From an uncultured Actinomycetes bacterium (GTDB lineage Bacteria; Actinomycetota; Actinomycetes; Nanopelagicales; Nanopelagicaceae), in the NCBI GenBank assembly GCA_937888825.1, contig CALBFE010000099.1, positions 1 to 64,000 of the forward strand: DNA of 64,000 bases. Direction: 5' to 3'. The position numbers were made by a program, and so were the translations under genes. This document shows positions 6,682 through 14,749 of the stretch, in pieces. Position 1 is the stretch's first letter. Each line of letters begins with the position of its first letter. The notes under the pieces are model-generated. The model searched no databases and was not told the origin of the DNA. It saw nothing but the letters and a program-made list of their open reading frames with translations.

Positions 6682-7341
6682 ATGAACGACGACGCCCTTG
6701 GCCTGGATGAGGCATATTCAGTAAAGACGCCTGAAGATAACAAGCGCTTATATGCAAAGTGGGCCGCTACTTATGACTCATCTTTTGTAGATGCCAAGCA
6801 GTATCGCTACCCCAAGGCTATTAGTGAGGTCTTTGATCAAGTAGTTACAGATGCTGTTGTGCGAGTTTTAGATATCGGTACAGGCACGGGTCTTACTGGA
6901 ATGTATTTATCAAGGCTGCGCCCTGATGTTGTTTTAGATGGCATGGATATCTCACCTGAAATGTTGGGACAGGCAAAGCTAAAGAAGCGCACTAATAACA
7001 GTGCTGTGTATAGGAAATTGTATGAGCGGGATTTAACAAGAACCGTGCCCAATGAGAATGCACCATATGAGGCGTTGATTAGCTCTGGCACATTTACACA
7101 CGGCCACTTAGGACCTGAGTGTTTGCGCAACCTATTGCCATTGCTGGCAAATAACGGCTGGTTAGTTGTGGGAGTAAATAATGAACACTTTGAGAGCAAA
7201 GGCTTTGCTGGTGAGTTAGATGCACTTGTTTCACTGGGCGCAATAAAGGAGCCAGAGATACTAAGGATTGATGTTTATGAGCAGGGCAGTGTGCACTACG
7301 GGGATCAAGCCAGAGTCATTGTTACTCGCGCGATAAGCTAG
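6682..7341 (+). CDS. Class I SAM-dependent methyltransferase
   Basis: This 219-residue protein has the SAM-binding motif I VLDIGTGTGLTG (about 61-72), motif II with GMDISPEML, and a later strand NGWLVVGVNNEHFE. The N-terminus (YAKWAATYDSSF) is typical of the UbiE/Tam-like group of small-molecule methyltransferases. The substrate is not predictable. ATG 6682 is preferred over GTG 6676, which adds only two residues. The 3' end overlaps the convergent lexA by 4 bases. Confidence 0.8.
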   Translation: MNDDALGLDEAYSVKTPEDNKRLYAKWAATYDSSFVDAKQYRYPKAISEVFDQVVTDAVVRVLDIGTGTGLTGMYLSRLRPDVVLDGMDISPEMLGQAKLKKRTNNSAVYRKLYERDLTRTVPNENAPYEALISSGTFTHGHLGPECLRNLLPLLANNGWLVVGVNNEHFESKGFAGELDALVSLGAIKEPEILRIDVYEQGSVHYGDQARVIVTRAIS

Positions 7342-7964
7342 CGAATAGAGCGAAGGACTGCTGTTACAACTCCCAGGATTTCGCAGTTATCGCCATTGAT
7401 AGGCTCAAAAGCATCATTTGCTGGCAGTAGCCAGATGTGGCCATTTTTTTTAGAGAAAGTCTTTACTGTGGCTTCGCCATCAATCATCGCTGCAACGATT
7501 TCACCTTTGTTGCAATCTTTTTGTGAACGGATCACTACATAGTCACCATCACAGATAGCTGCATCAATCATTGATTCGCCCACCACTTTGAGCATAAATA
7601 ACTCACCTTTTCCAACAAAGGATTCAGGCAAAGGAAATACTTCTTCTACTTCTTGCTCAGCAGTTATTGGCCCACCTGCTGCAATGCGACCAACGAGGGG
7701 AATCATCCTTGTCTTATCGACAGGTGCCCCGTTTACCTCAGGGGTTAATTCAAGTGCACGGCCCTTGCTCTCATCGCGGCGGATGAAGCCTTTTTGTTCC
7801 AAGATCTCGAGCTGATATTTCACAGAGGCCGTGGAGGTCAGGCCAACGGCTGCGCCGATCTCTCGCATGGTGGGGGCATAGCCGTGTTCGGCCATGGCCA
7901 CCTCTATTACGTTGAGGATCTCAGCCTGGCGGGTGGTTAAGCCCTGGGGGGTTTGTGTGCTCAT
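7338..7964 (-). CDS. lexA: LexA, SOS response repressor/autoprotease
   Basis: This 208-residue protein has an N-terminal winged helix (LTTRQAEILNVIEVAMAEHG to ASVKYQLEILEQKGFI, about 10-70) and a C-terminal S24 peptidase domain. The self-cleavage Ala-Gly is in GRIAAGG, the nucleophile Ser is in GESMIDA and the general-base Lys is in EATVKTF. It represses SOS genes and is inactivated by RecA-stimulated self-cleavage. The ATG at 7964 is chosen over an upstream in-frame start because it gives the normal actinobacterial N-terminus. Two LexA boxes lie between it and the divergent LysM gene, so it is probably autoregulated. Confidence 0.96.
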   Translation of the reverse strand: MSTQTPQGLTTRQAEILNVIEVAMAEHGYAPTMREIGAAVGLTSTASVKYQLEILEQKGFIRRDESKGRALELTPEVNGAPVDKTRMIPLVGRIAAGGPITAEQEVEEVFPLPESFVGKGELFMLKVVGESMIDAAICDGDYVVIRSQKDCNKGEIVAAMIDGEATVKTFSKKNGHIWLLPANDAFEPINGDNCEILGVVTAVLRSIR

Positions 7965-7995
7965 GGATACAGGGTGACATAGATTGGGGAAAAAT

Positions 7996-8011
7996 TCAAA
8001 CATATGTTCGA
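7996..8011. promoter_or_regulatory. LexA operator (SOS box), lexA-proximal
   Basis: TCAAACATATGTTCGA differs by one base from the actinobacterial consensus TCGAAC-N4-GTTCGA. It lies 32 bases upstream of the lexA start, fitting autorepression. Confidence 0.85.
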
Positions 8012-8056
8012 ATTTGACTTGCTATTTGTCAGTGGTGGGGTGTTTAATTACCTTAT

Positions 8057-8072
8057 TCGAACAGTTGTTCGA
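8057..8072. promoter_or_regulatory. LexA operator (SOS box), LysM-gene-proximal
   Basis: TCGAACAGTTGTTCGA is a perfect match to the actinobacterial SOS box, inside a 20-base palindrome (8055-8074). It lies 37 bases before the divergent LysM gene. Confidence 0.95.
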
Positions 8073-8108
8073 ATACCTTCCCCAAGGTAGTTCGCAGGAG
8101 AGAAAACT

Positions 8109-8480
8109 ATGAGCACAGTGTCACTAGCTAGCAATACCAGTGTTTTACAAGGCTTTTCTAGCCCTTTCACACAATCGATCAATCCGTCCGGCGCATCAAT
8201 AACTCGTCGTGGTCGACTAGCTCGCACTTTGTTCGTAGCTTCCTTGACCGTGGTCCTGGTGGCAGGTTTTGCTGCCCAATCAGGTGCTGGCGATGAAGTA
8301 GTGGCGACAACCTCTTATGTGAGCGTGGTTGTCCCCGGTGGGGCAACGCTCTGGTCTGTGGCATCTGCTTATGCAAGCGGTGATGTGCAGGCGATGGTTG
8401 AGGCGATCCGTGAGGCTAATAACTTGCGCGGCTATGACGTTCAAGCAGGGCAAAAGCTGCGTATTCCATCTGAGGGCTAG
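8109..8480 (+). CDS. SOS-controlled LysM membrane protein, probable cell-division inhibitor (Rv2719c-like)
   Basis: This 123-residue protein has a cytoplasmic N-terminal segment (1-35), one membrane helix (about 39-57) and a C-terminal LysM peptidoglycan-binding domain (about 72-121; VPGGATLWSVAS to VQAGQKLRIPSEG). Size, topology, SOS control and the position between lexA and nrdR match the mycobacterial gene Rv2719c, and functionally resemble DivS of Corynebacterium and YneA of Bacillus, which delay division during DNA damage. That role is inferred here from context. A perfect LexA box precedes it, and a good AGGAG lies 11 bases before the ATG. Confidence 0.85.
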   Translation: MSTVSLASNTSVLQGFSSPFTQSINPSGASITRRGRLARTLFVASLTVVLVAGFAAQSGAGDEVVATTSYVSVVVPGGATLWSVASAYASGDVQAMVEAIREANNLRGYDVQAGQKLRIPSEG

Positions 8481-8548
8481 CCCCGACACGCCCTAGCAAT
8501 CCCTTTTGCCTACTGAACAGGCAAACCCTCGAGATATGCTTTATAGTT

Positions 8549-8563
8549 CCTACTATATGTAGG
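8549..8563. promoter_or_regulatory. Candidate NrdR box upstream of nrdR
   Basis: CCTACTATATGTAGG is a palindrome with an AT-rich core, resembling the NrdR operator core (ACTATATATAGT type). It lies about 110 bases before nrdR. NrdR boxes usually come in pairs; a convincing second copy was not found. Confidence 0.4.
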
Positions 8564-8674
8564 GGTCAAGAGAAGAAATACTTCCATAACTAGTGTTTAT
8601 AGGGTAGTTTTTCTCCTCCACTCAATACATCTAAAAGTTGGAATTTCTAGTATTTCGAAGGGAGACACGCCGAG

Positions 8675-9226
8675 ATGATTTGCCCGTTCTGCCGATATGA
8701 AGATTCCCGTGTTGTGGACTCTCGTCCTATTGAAGATGGCACACAGATCCGTCGTCGACGTGAGTGCCCACAGTGCAGCCAAAGATTTTCAACCCAAGAA
8801 GTAGCTTTGCTCAACATCATCAAGCGAAGCGGTGCCACTGAGCCATTTAGCCGTGAGAAGGTCCTTGTGGGCGTTCGCAAGGCCTGTCAGGGCCGACCAG
8901 TTAATGAAGATGATCTAGTTTTGCTTGCTCAGCGCGTAGAAGAGACTCTACGTTCTACTGGTCAAGCAGAGATTGAAGCTCAAGAAGTTGGAATGGCCAT
9001 CCTTGCGCCACTCCGAGAACTCGATGAGGTCGCTTACTTACGTTATGCCTCGGTGTACCGTAACTTTGCCTCCCTTGAAGATTTCGAAGGCGAGATCGCT
9101 CTACTGCGAGCTATACCTTCTAGCCATTCTCCGGCGCAATCGAATAAAAGTAATTCCCCAATTACTGAAAAAAGTACTACAGCAGCGACACAAAGTAATA
9201 AAACATTAATGAATCAGAACAACTAA
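8675..9226 (+). CDS. nrdR: NrdR, ATP/dATP-sensing repressor of ribonucleotide reductase genes
   Basis: This 183-residue protein has an N-terminal zinc ribbon with two Cys pairs (CPFC at 3-6 and CPQC at about 31-34) and an ATP-cone domain (about 48-140). NrdR senses ATP and dATP and represses ribonucleotide reductase operons. The target nrdJ starts 20 bases downstream, so they are probably cotranscribed and autoregulated. The C-terminal 30 residues (after [11 protein letters not shown]) are Ser/Asn/Thr-rich, unlike the conserved core, and look like a disordered lineage-specific tail. AAGGGAGA precedes the ATG. Confidence 0.96.
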   Translation: MICPFCRYEDSRVVDSRPIEDGTQIRRRRECPQCSQRFSTQEVALLNIIKRSGATEPFSREKVLVGVRKACQGRPVNEDDLVLLAQRVEETLRSTGQAEIEAQEVGMAILAPLRELDEVAYLRYASVYRNFASLEDFEGEIALLRAIPSSHSPAQSNKSNSPITEKSTTAATQSNKTLMNQNN

Positions 9227-9246
9227 AAGAAGACGGGGAACCACAC

Positions 9247-12078
9247 ATGTCAGAGACGGTTATCAACCGACCAGCGAAAATCAAGGCCCACAACACCATT
9301 AAAGGTAAGGGTCTGACTATCGAGCGTATCTACACCAAGGAAGGCGTACACCCATACGATGAAGTTAAATGGGAACGTCGCGATGTAGTACAGCAAAACT
9401 GGAGAACCGGTGAGACTGTTTTTGAACAACATGGCGTTGAATATCCAGACACATGGTCAGTGAACGCATCAACGATCGTTACAACAAAGTACTTCCGCGG
9501 CGCACTCGGTGCTGAAAATCGCGAATGGTCTTTGAAGCAAGTTATCGACCGCGTTGTATTGACATACACAAAGGCCGGTAAAGAGCACGGTTACTTTGCA
9601 ACTGATAACGATGCACTTGTTTTTGAACACGAACTTACATACATGTTGATGCACCAGATCTTCTCTTTCAACTCACCAGTGTGGTTCAACGTTGGAACTA
9701 ACCAACCACAACAGGTAAGTGCATGCTTCATCCTCTCTGTTGATGACACTATGGACAGCATCCTTAACTGGTATCGCGAAGAAGGAATGATTTTCAAGGG
9801 CGGCTCTGGAGCAGGTCTTAACCTCTCCCGTATTCGCTCATCAAAGGAGCTTCTCAAGTCCGGCGGAACAGCCTCTGGCCCAGTCTCATTTATGCGTGGC
9901 GCAGATGCCTCTGCAGGAACAATCAAATCTGGCGGTGCTACACGCCGTGCAGCAAAGATGGTTGTTCTAGATGTAGATCACCCAGATATTGAAGAGTTCA
10001 TTGAGACTAAGGTCAATGAAGAAGACAAGATTCGCGCACTGCGCGATGCTGGCTTTGACATGGACCTAGGTGGAAAAGACATCATCTCTGTTCAGTACCA
10101 GAATGCAAATAACTCTGTTCGTCTATCGGACAAGTTCATGCAAGCTGTTGAAAAGGGAGAGCGCTTTGGTTTAACTGCTCGTTCAACTGGTGAAGTAATT
10201 GACACAGTGGATGCACGCGAGCTCTTCACAAAGATTGCACAAGCTGCATGGGCATGTGCTGATCCTGGAGTTCAATTTGATGACACCATCAATGATTGGC
10301 ACACCACCCCAGAGACAGGTCGCATTAACGCATCAAATCCTTGCTCTGAATACATGTCACTAGATAATTCTTCTTGTAACTTGGCATCTCTTAACTTGAT
10401 GAAGTTCCTAAAAGCAGATGGTTCATTTGATGCAAAAACATTTGGAAAAGCGGCAGAGCTGATCATCACCGCGATGGATATCTCAATCTGTTTCGCAGAT
10501 TTCCCAACTGAGGCAATCGGTGACACAACTAAGGCATATCGCCAACTAGGTATTGGTTATGCAAACCTTGGAGCACTTCTTATGGCTTCAGGTCTTGCCT
10601 ATGACTCAGAGGGTGGTCGCGCACTAGCTGGTGCCATCACATCATTGATGTCAGGTATTACTTACAAGCGCTCAGCAGAACTTGCTGGAATTGTTGGACC
10701 TTATGCAGGCTTTGCACAAAATGCTAAGCCACACGCTCGCGTTATGCGCAAGCATGCATCAGCATCATCTGCTGCAAAGTCAGAGACAACATTGGATCGC
10801 GATGTGTGGACTGAGGCTAATAAGGCCTGGGATGCATGTCTTTCAACGGGAGATAAGAATGGATGGCGCAATGCGCAGATCTCAGTTCTAGCTCCAACAG
10901 GAACAATCGGTCTGATGATGGATTGCGACACAACAGGTATTGAGCCTGACTTCTCTCTCGTTAAGTTCAAGAAGCTAGTCGGTGGCGGTTCAATGCAGAT
11001 CGTTAACCAGACAGTGCCACAGGCTCTTGTAAAGCTGGGATATGCCCAAGAGACAGTAGAGGCAATCGTTGAGTTCATCGCAGCTAACGGTCACGTGATC
11101 GATGCTCCAGGGTTAAAGCTTGAGCACTATGAAGTATTTGATTGCGCACTAGGTCAGCGATCAATTGCTCCAATGGGCCACGTTCGCATGATGGCTGCCT
11201 GCCAGCCATTCCTCTCAGGTGCTATCTCAAAGACAGTAAACCTTCCTGAAGATGCAACTGTTGAAGAGGTTGAAGAAGTTCACATCGAAGCATGGAGAAT
11301 GGGCATTAAGGCACTCGCTGTTTATCGCGATAACTGCAAAGTTGGCCAGCCTCTCTCTGATGGAAAAGCTAAGAAGAAGGAAGCAGTTGTTGAAGAAGCA
11401 GCAGCTCCAGTTCGAAAGCGTCTTCCAAAGGCACGTCCTGCAACAACAACATCATTTGCTGTTGGTGGCGCCGAGGGTTACATGACCGCTGGTGCATATG
11501 CAGATGGCGCACTTGGTGAGGTCTTCTTAAAGCTAGGTAAGCAGGGATCAACTCTTGCTGGAGTAATGGATGCGTTCTCAATTGCAGTATCAATTGGTCT
11601 GCAATACGGAGTGCCTCTAGAGACATTCGTAGAGAAGTTTACGAACTTGCGCTTTGAACCAGCAGGTATAACAGATGATGCAGATATTCGCATGGCACAG
11701 TCCATGATGGATTACATCTTCCGTCGCTTAGCACTTGACTACCTACCATTTGAACAACGCTCATCCATGGGTCTCTACACTGCAGCAGAGCGTGCAGCAG
11801 CCCTAGATAACGGCGGCGAGTACGCAGAGATTGCAAAGGAAACCGATACCCCAAAAGCAGTTGCGGCTGTGGCGGCTCCTGCGGTTGCAAGTAAGCCAGT
11901 TGTTGTAAAGATTGAAGCTGCGCCCCTAGCAGCAACAATCGGATCTTCATCTGATCTACTTGAATCAATGGGAATCAAATCTGATGCACCACTATGTATG
12001 ACATGTGGCGTGAAGATGCGTATGTCAGGTGCTTGCTTTGTATGCGAAGGATGTGGAAACACATCTGGTTGCTCATAA
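9247..12078 (+). CDS. nrdJ: Class II (adenosylcobalamin-dependent) ribonucleoside-diphosphate reductase
   Basis: This 943-residue enzyme reduces ribonucleotides to deoxyribonucleotides using adenosylcobalamin, without oxygen. Visible features are the redox Cys in QQVSACFILS, the substrate-site segment NPCSEYMSLDNSSCNLASL and APTGTIGLMMDCDTTGIEP. The C-terminus has a Cys-rich tail (CMTCG, CFVCEGCG and final CS) that in this family re-reduces the active site or binds zinc. A linker near residues 705-735 is rich in Lys, Ala and Glu. Regulation by NrdR is expected from the adjacent nrdR. Dependence on B12 implies uptake or synthesis elsewhere in the genome. A terminator follows. Confidence 0.97.
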   Translation: MSETVINRPAKIKAHNTIKGKGLTIERIYTKEGVHPYDEVKWERRDVVQQNWRTGETVFEQHGVEYPDTWSVNASTIVTTKYFRGALGAENREWSLKQVIDRVVLTYTKAGKEHGYFATDNDALVFEHELTYMLMHQIFSFNSPVWFNVGTNQPQQVSACFILSVDDTMDSILNWYREEGMIFKGGSGAGLNLSRIRSSKELLKSGGTASGPVSFMRGADASAGTIKSGGATRRAAKMVVLDVDHPDIEEFIETKVNEEDKIRALRDAGFDMDLGGKDIISVQYQNANNSVRLSDKFMQAVEKGERFGLTARSTGEVIDTVDARELFTKIAQAAWACADPGVQFDDTINDWHTTPETGRINASNPCSEYMSLDNSSCNLASLNLMKFLKADGSFDAKTFGKAAELIITAMDISICFADFPTEAIGDTTKAYRQLGIGYANLGALLMASGLAYDSEGGRALAGAITSLMSGITYKRSAELAGIVGPYAGFAQNAKPHARVMRKHASASSAAKSETTLDRDVWTEANKAWDACLSTGDKNGWRNAQISVLAPTGTIGLMMDCDTTGIEPDFSLVKFKKLVGGGSMQIVNQTVPQALVKLGYAQETVEAIVEFIAANGHVIDAPGLKLEHYEVFDCALGQRSIAPMGHVRMMAACQPFLSGAISKTVNLPEDATVEEVEEVHIEAWRMGIKALAVYRDNCKVGQPLSDGKAKKKEAVVEEAAAPVRKRLPKARPATTTSFAVGGAEGYMTAGAYADGALGEVFLKLGKQGSTLAGVMDAFSIAVSIGLQYGVPLETFVEKFTNLRFEPAGITDDADIRMAQSMMDYIFRRLALDYLPFEQRSSMGLYTAAERAAALDNGGEYAEIAKETDTPKAVAAVAAPAVASKPVVVKIEAAPLAATIGSSSDLLESMGIKSDAPLCMTCGVKMRMSGACFVCEGCGNTSGCS

Positions 12079-12111
12079 GCAGTAGCTCATAAGTTTTAAC
12101 CAACCCCGTTA

Positions 12112-12148
12112 AAAACCCCGTCAATCACTGCGATTGGCGGGGTTTTTT
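12112..12148 (+). terminator. Rho-independent terminator after nrdJ
   Basis: CCCCGTCAATC pairs with GATTGGCGGGG (one G-T pair) around a 5-base loop, with flanking A and T runs. Confidence 0.9.
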
Positions 12149-12192
12149 ACTTTTAAAAGTAGGCTGCATCACAGAGTTACAGGGGTATCTCT

Positions 12193-12211
12193 CTTGTGAC
12201 TACATCACAAG
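12193..12211. promoter_or_regulatory. Perfect inverted repeat upstream of the DUF2202 gene
   Basis: CTTGTGA-CTACA-TCACAAG lies 112 bases before the DUF2202 start, in a 243-base gap. It lacks a T run, so an operator for a dimeric (for example CRP/FNR-like) regulator is more likely than a terminator. The TGTGA-N5-TCACA core resembles CRP-type sites. Confidence 0.4.
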
Positions 12212-12322
12212 TAGTTCTCAGCAAGTTCTCTATCTTTATTGACCATATGGGTCCATTGTGTTCATGTAAGCAAGATTTCAACATTTAGTTGTATCTATAG
12301 CTTCCAGAAGCAGGTAAAGATC

Positions 12323-12835
12323 ATGAGAATCAAGAGAAAGCTCACAGCGATCGTAGCTATGGCCATTATTGGCGCAGTTGGTTTAGCCCCTATGGCTAAT
12401 GCAGCAACCCGTCCAACAACAGCACAAAAACTTCAATTGCAGTACTTAGTTGAAGAGGAGAAATTGGCAAGGGATGTGTATTTGTACTTTGCCACCAATG
12501 TGACCTCTAATAAGTTTGCAAATATTGCACGCTCAGAGCAGACACATATGGATCTCATTGGGACAGTTCTAAAGACATATAAGTACTTCAATCCAACCCT
12601 TACACGCGCACCTGGAGTTTTTCGCGATAAGACATTGCAATCTCTCTATACCGCCCTCACAGCTAAAGGCTCAACAGATATCTGGGCTGCCTATCAAGTA
12701 GGTATTGAGATTGAAAATCTGGATATTAGCGATATTCAAAACATGCTAGATGATGCAATGCCAGCTGATATGAAATATGCATTGGACCGACTGCTCAACG
12801 GATCAATTAATCACTTGGCTGCTTTTAGCCGCTAA
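12323..12835 (+). CDS. DUF2202 ferritin-like secreted protein
   Basis: This 170-residue protein has a signal peptide (about 1-30, ending MANAA) and a DUF2202 domain. The domain begins LQYLVEEEKLARDVYLYFA, continues FANIARSEQTHMDLIGTVL and ends HLAAFSR. The EEEKLARD and SEQTHMD segments place Glu and His residues as in ferritin-like diiron helices, so metal binding is plausible. The start at 12323 gives a proper signal peptide; the longer frame from 12239 would bury it. The gene is flanked by terminators on both sides, so it is a single-gene unit, possibly controlled by the upstream inverted repeat. Confidence 0.85.
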   Translation: MRIKRKLTAIVAMAIIGAVGLAPMANAATRPTTAQKLQLQYLVEEEKLARDVYLYFATNVTSNKFANIARSEQTHMDLIGTVLKTYKYFNPTLTRAPGVFRDKTLQSLYTALTAKGSTDIWAAYQVGIEIENLDISDIQNMLDDAMPADMKYALDRLLNGSINHLAAFSR

Positions 12836-12845
12836 ATATGTAGTG

Positions 12846-12881
12846 AAACTCCCCGCCGACTTAGGGGTAGGCGGGGTTTTT
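12846..12881 (+). terminator. Rho-independent terminator after DUF2202 gene
   Basis: CCCCGCC pairs with GGCGGGG around a 12-base loop and is followed by a TTTTT run. Confidence 0.88.
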
Positions 12882-12921
12882 CATGTTCACAGCAGGGCTT
12901 GGGGCGCAGTAGAATAAGCAC

Positions 12922-13048
12922 GTTGTTTCCGGGGTCGATGTAATTTCGAACCGGCGGTTATAGTCCGCGACCCGATGCCAGCCAGGTATCGGTTGACTCA
13001 GTGAAATTCTGGGACCGACGGTTAAAGTCCGGATGAGAGGAAACCAAC
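12922..13048 (+). promoter_or_regulatory. FMN riboswitch (RFN element) controlling the riboflavin operon
   Basis: Conserved RFN pieces occur in order: GGGGTCGATGTAATTTCG, ACCGGCGGTTATAGTCCGCG, GTGAAATTCTGGGACCGACG and GTTAAAGTCCGGATGAGAGG. The closing helix P1 pairs GTTGTTTCC (12922-12930) with GGAAACCAAC (13039-13048). The expression platform contains a stable hairpin (GGTAGG-N6-CCTACC) and then a terminator that ends at the ribD start codon. Confidence 0.97.
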
Positions 13049-13096
13049 AAAGGGTAGGTTTGTGCCTACCTTCTTTGTGCATTTCTTTTTGCACCC

Positions 13097-13133
13097 ACCC
13101 CGGTTACTCGTTTCTTGAGTCGGGGGTTTTTTT
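13097..13133 (+). terminator. Riboswitch terminator that also holds the ribD ribosome-binding site
   Basis: CCCCG plus ACTC pair with GAGT plus CGGGG, followed by seven T bases that run directly into the ribD ATG at 13134. The GGGGG of the 3' arm lies 7 bases before the ATG and is the only plausible Shine-Dalgarno sequence. The hairpin could therefore block both transcription and translation. Confidence 0.8.
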
Positions 13134-14147
13134 ATGGAGCACACAGTTGCAATGCAACGTGCCATTGCCCTTGCCGAAAAGGGCTTAGGTAAAACCGCAC
13201 CGAACCCCATTGTTGGCGCAGTAATTATTGATGCTGCAGGAAAGGTTGTCGGTGAAGGTTTTCATGATCGTGTGAGCTCTCCAGATCATGCTGAAGTTGT
13301 TGCTATTAAGGCAGCTGGAGATAAAGCAAAAGGTGCAACGATTGTTGTTTCACTAGAGCCTTGCAACCACACGGGCAGCACAGGCGCGTGTGTTCAAGCC
13401 ATTATTGATGCAGGTATTACAACTGTTGTCTTTGCAGTTGCAGACCCCAATGAAAAGGCGGCCGGGGGAGCAGATGCTCTACGAGCAGCAGGTGTCACTG
13501 TTATTGGTGGAGTGCTTGAAGCCGAAGCTGCATTTTCTAACCGTGCATGGCTGATGAAGATTAGGAAGAACCGTCCATTTTTCACATGGAAAGTTGCAGC
13601 AACTCTCGATGGCAAAGTCGCAGCTGCCGATGGAACTTCTAAGTGGATTACAAATGAGACATCACGGGGCGATGTGCAGGTGCTGCGCCGCCAAGCAGAT
13701 GCAATCCTTGTTGGCACTAACACTGTTATTGTCGATAACCCACACTTGATTCCACGGGGAGAGTTTGCAGGGTATGCAGGCAATCCGATTCGCGTTGTTT
13801 GCGGGGAGCAAGAGCTTCCAAAGGGTGCTGCTGTTTTTGACTCTGCTGCCCAGACCGTTGTTGTTAAGTCAAAAGACTTGGATGTCTTGGTGGAAAAACT
13901 GAATGAATTAGGTGTTAATCACGTCTTTGTCGAAGCCGGGCCAACCCTGGCATCTGCCATGGTGGATCACTGCTTGATGGATGAGCTTGTGATCTATCAG
14001 GCCCCAACGTTTTTAGGCACAGGCAAGCACTTCTTTGCCTTTGATTACCCAACCACGATTACTGATCAAATGCGGATGGATCACATCAGCACCCAGGTTC
14101 TAGATGGCGATGTTAAATCCGTTTATCGCATTAGGAACGGTGAGTGA
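13134..14147 (+). CDS. ribD: RibD, bifunctional pyrimidine deaminase/reductase
   Basis: This 337-residue protein catalyses the second and third steps after GTP cyclohydrolase II in riboflavin synthesis. The N-terminal deaminase domain (1-145) has the zinc site HAE (about 50) and the paired Cys motif EPCNHTGSTGAC. The C-terminal reductase domain (about 146-337) includes TWKVAATLDGKVA, SKWITNE and FVEAGPTLASA, which bind NADPH and the ribitylamino-pyrimidine. It is the first gene after the FMN riboswitch, and its ATG touches the terminator T run. The stop overlaps the ribE start (TGATG). Confidence 0.96.
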   Translation: MEHTVAMQRAIALAEKGLGKTAPNPIVGAVIIDAAGKVVGEGFHDRVSSPDHAEVVAIKAAGDKAKGATIVVSLEPCNHTGSTGACVQAIIDAGITTVVFAVADPNEKAAGGADALRAAGVTVIGGVLEAEAAFSNRAWLMKIRKNRPFFTWKVAATLDGKVAAADGTSKWITNETSRGDVQVLRRQADAILVGTNTVIVDNPHLIPRGEFAGYAGNPIRVVCGEQELPKGAAVFDSAAQTVVVKSKDLDVLVEKLNELGVNHVFVEAGPTLASAMVDHCLMDELVIYQAPTFLGTGKHFFAFDYPTTITDQMRMDHISTQVLDGDVKSVYRIRNGE

Positions 14148-14749
14148 TGTTTACAGGACTCATTGGCGAACTAGGTTCAATTACCTCAATTGAAAAGAGC
14201 GAGAGCTCTGCTGTTTTCACAATTAATGCCCCAAAGTTGATTAGTCAGATTTCGATGGGCGATTCTGTTGCAGTCAATGGCGTGTGTTTAACTGCCACAG
14301 CTATCTCTGCCAGCGTTTTTAGCGCAGATGTCATGGTTCAAACTCTTTCTCTTACATCACTCTCACAACTCTCAGTTTCTAGCCCAGTTAACCTAGAACT
14401 AGCTGCGCAGTTAAATGCGCGCATGGGTGGGCATATGGTGCAGGGACATGTTGATGGTGTGGCAAAGGTCGTTGGGTTAACACCAGGAGATAAATGGGCG
14501 CAGTTTGATATTACTGTGCCGGCGCATCTTGCTAAATACATTGTTAACCAAGGATCTATCTGCCTAGATGGAGTGTCACTGACCGTGGGAGGCATTGATG
14601 ATTCAAACAATGTTGTCACAGTCTGGTTGATCCCAGAGACTTTAGCGGCCACCAATCTTTCAGGGAAAAAAGCTGGAGATTTAGTCAACGTGGAAGTTGA
14701 TGTTCTAGCCAAATATGTGGAGCGATTATTGGCTAAGGGGGATAAGTGA
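14147..14749 (+). CDS. ribE: Riboflavin synthase alpha chain
   Basis: This 200-residue protein consists of two similar lumazine-binding barrels: MFTGLIGELGSI to NLELAAQL, then GHMVQGHVDGVAK to ADVLAKY-type end. It converts two 6,7-dimethyl-8-ribityllumazine molecules into riboflavin. The MFTGLI start and VNGVCLT and LDGVSLTV motifs are diagnostic. The start is ATG 14147, overlapping the ribD stop; the GTG at 14144 is an alternative. The stop again overlaps the next start (TGATG at 14747), giving tight translational coupling through the operon. Confidence 0.96.
   Translation: MFTGLIGELGSITSIEKSESSAVFTINAPKLISQISMGDSVAVNGVCLTATAISASVFSADVMVQTLSLTSLSQLSVSSPVNLELAAQLNARMGGHMVQGHVDGVAKVVGLTPGDKWAQFDITVPAHLAKYIVNQGSICLDGVSLTVGGIDDSNNVVTVWLIPETLAATNLSGKKAGDLVNVEVDVLAKYVERLLAKGDK

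Noticed and set aside
8579-8605. Second NrdR box near ACTAGT
   Set aside because: The palindrome is only 6 bases and its spacing to the first candidate is not close to whole helical turns.
9250-12062. Numerous frames antisense to or overlapping nrdJ
   Set aside because: NrdJ is conserved along its whole length, so these are shadows without ribosome sites or family resemblance.
13134-14147. A separate promoter for ribD after the riboswitch
   Set aside because: No -10/-35 pair fits between the aptamer and the ATG, and the terminator ends at the start codon.
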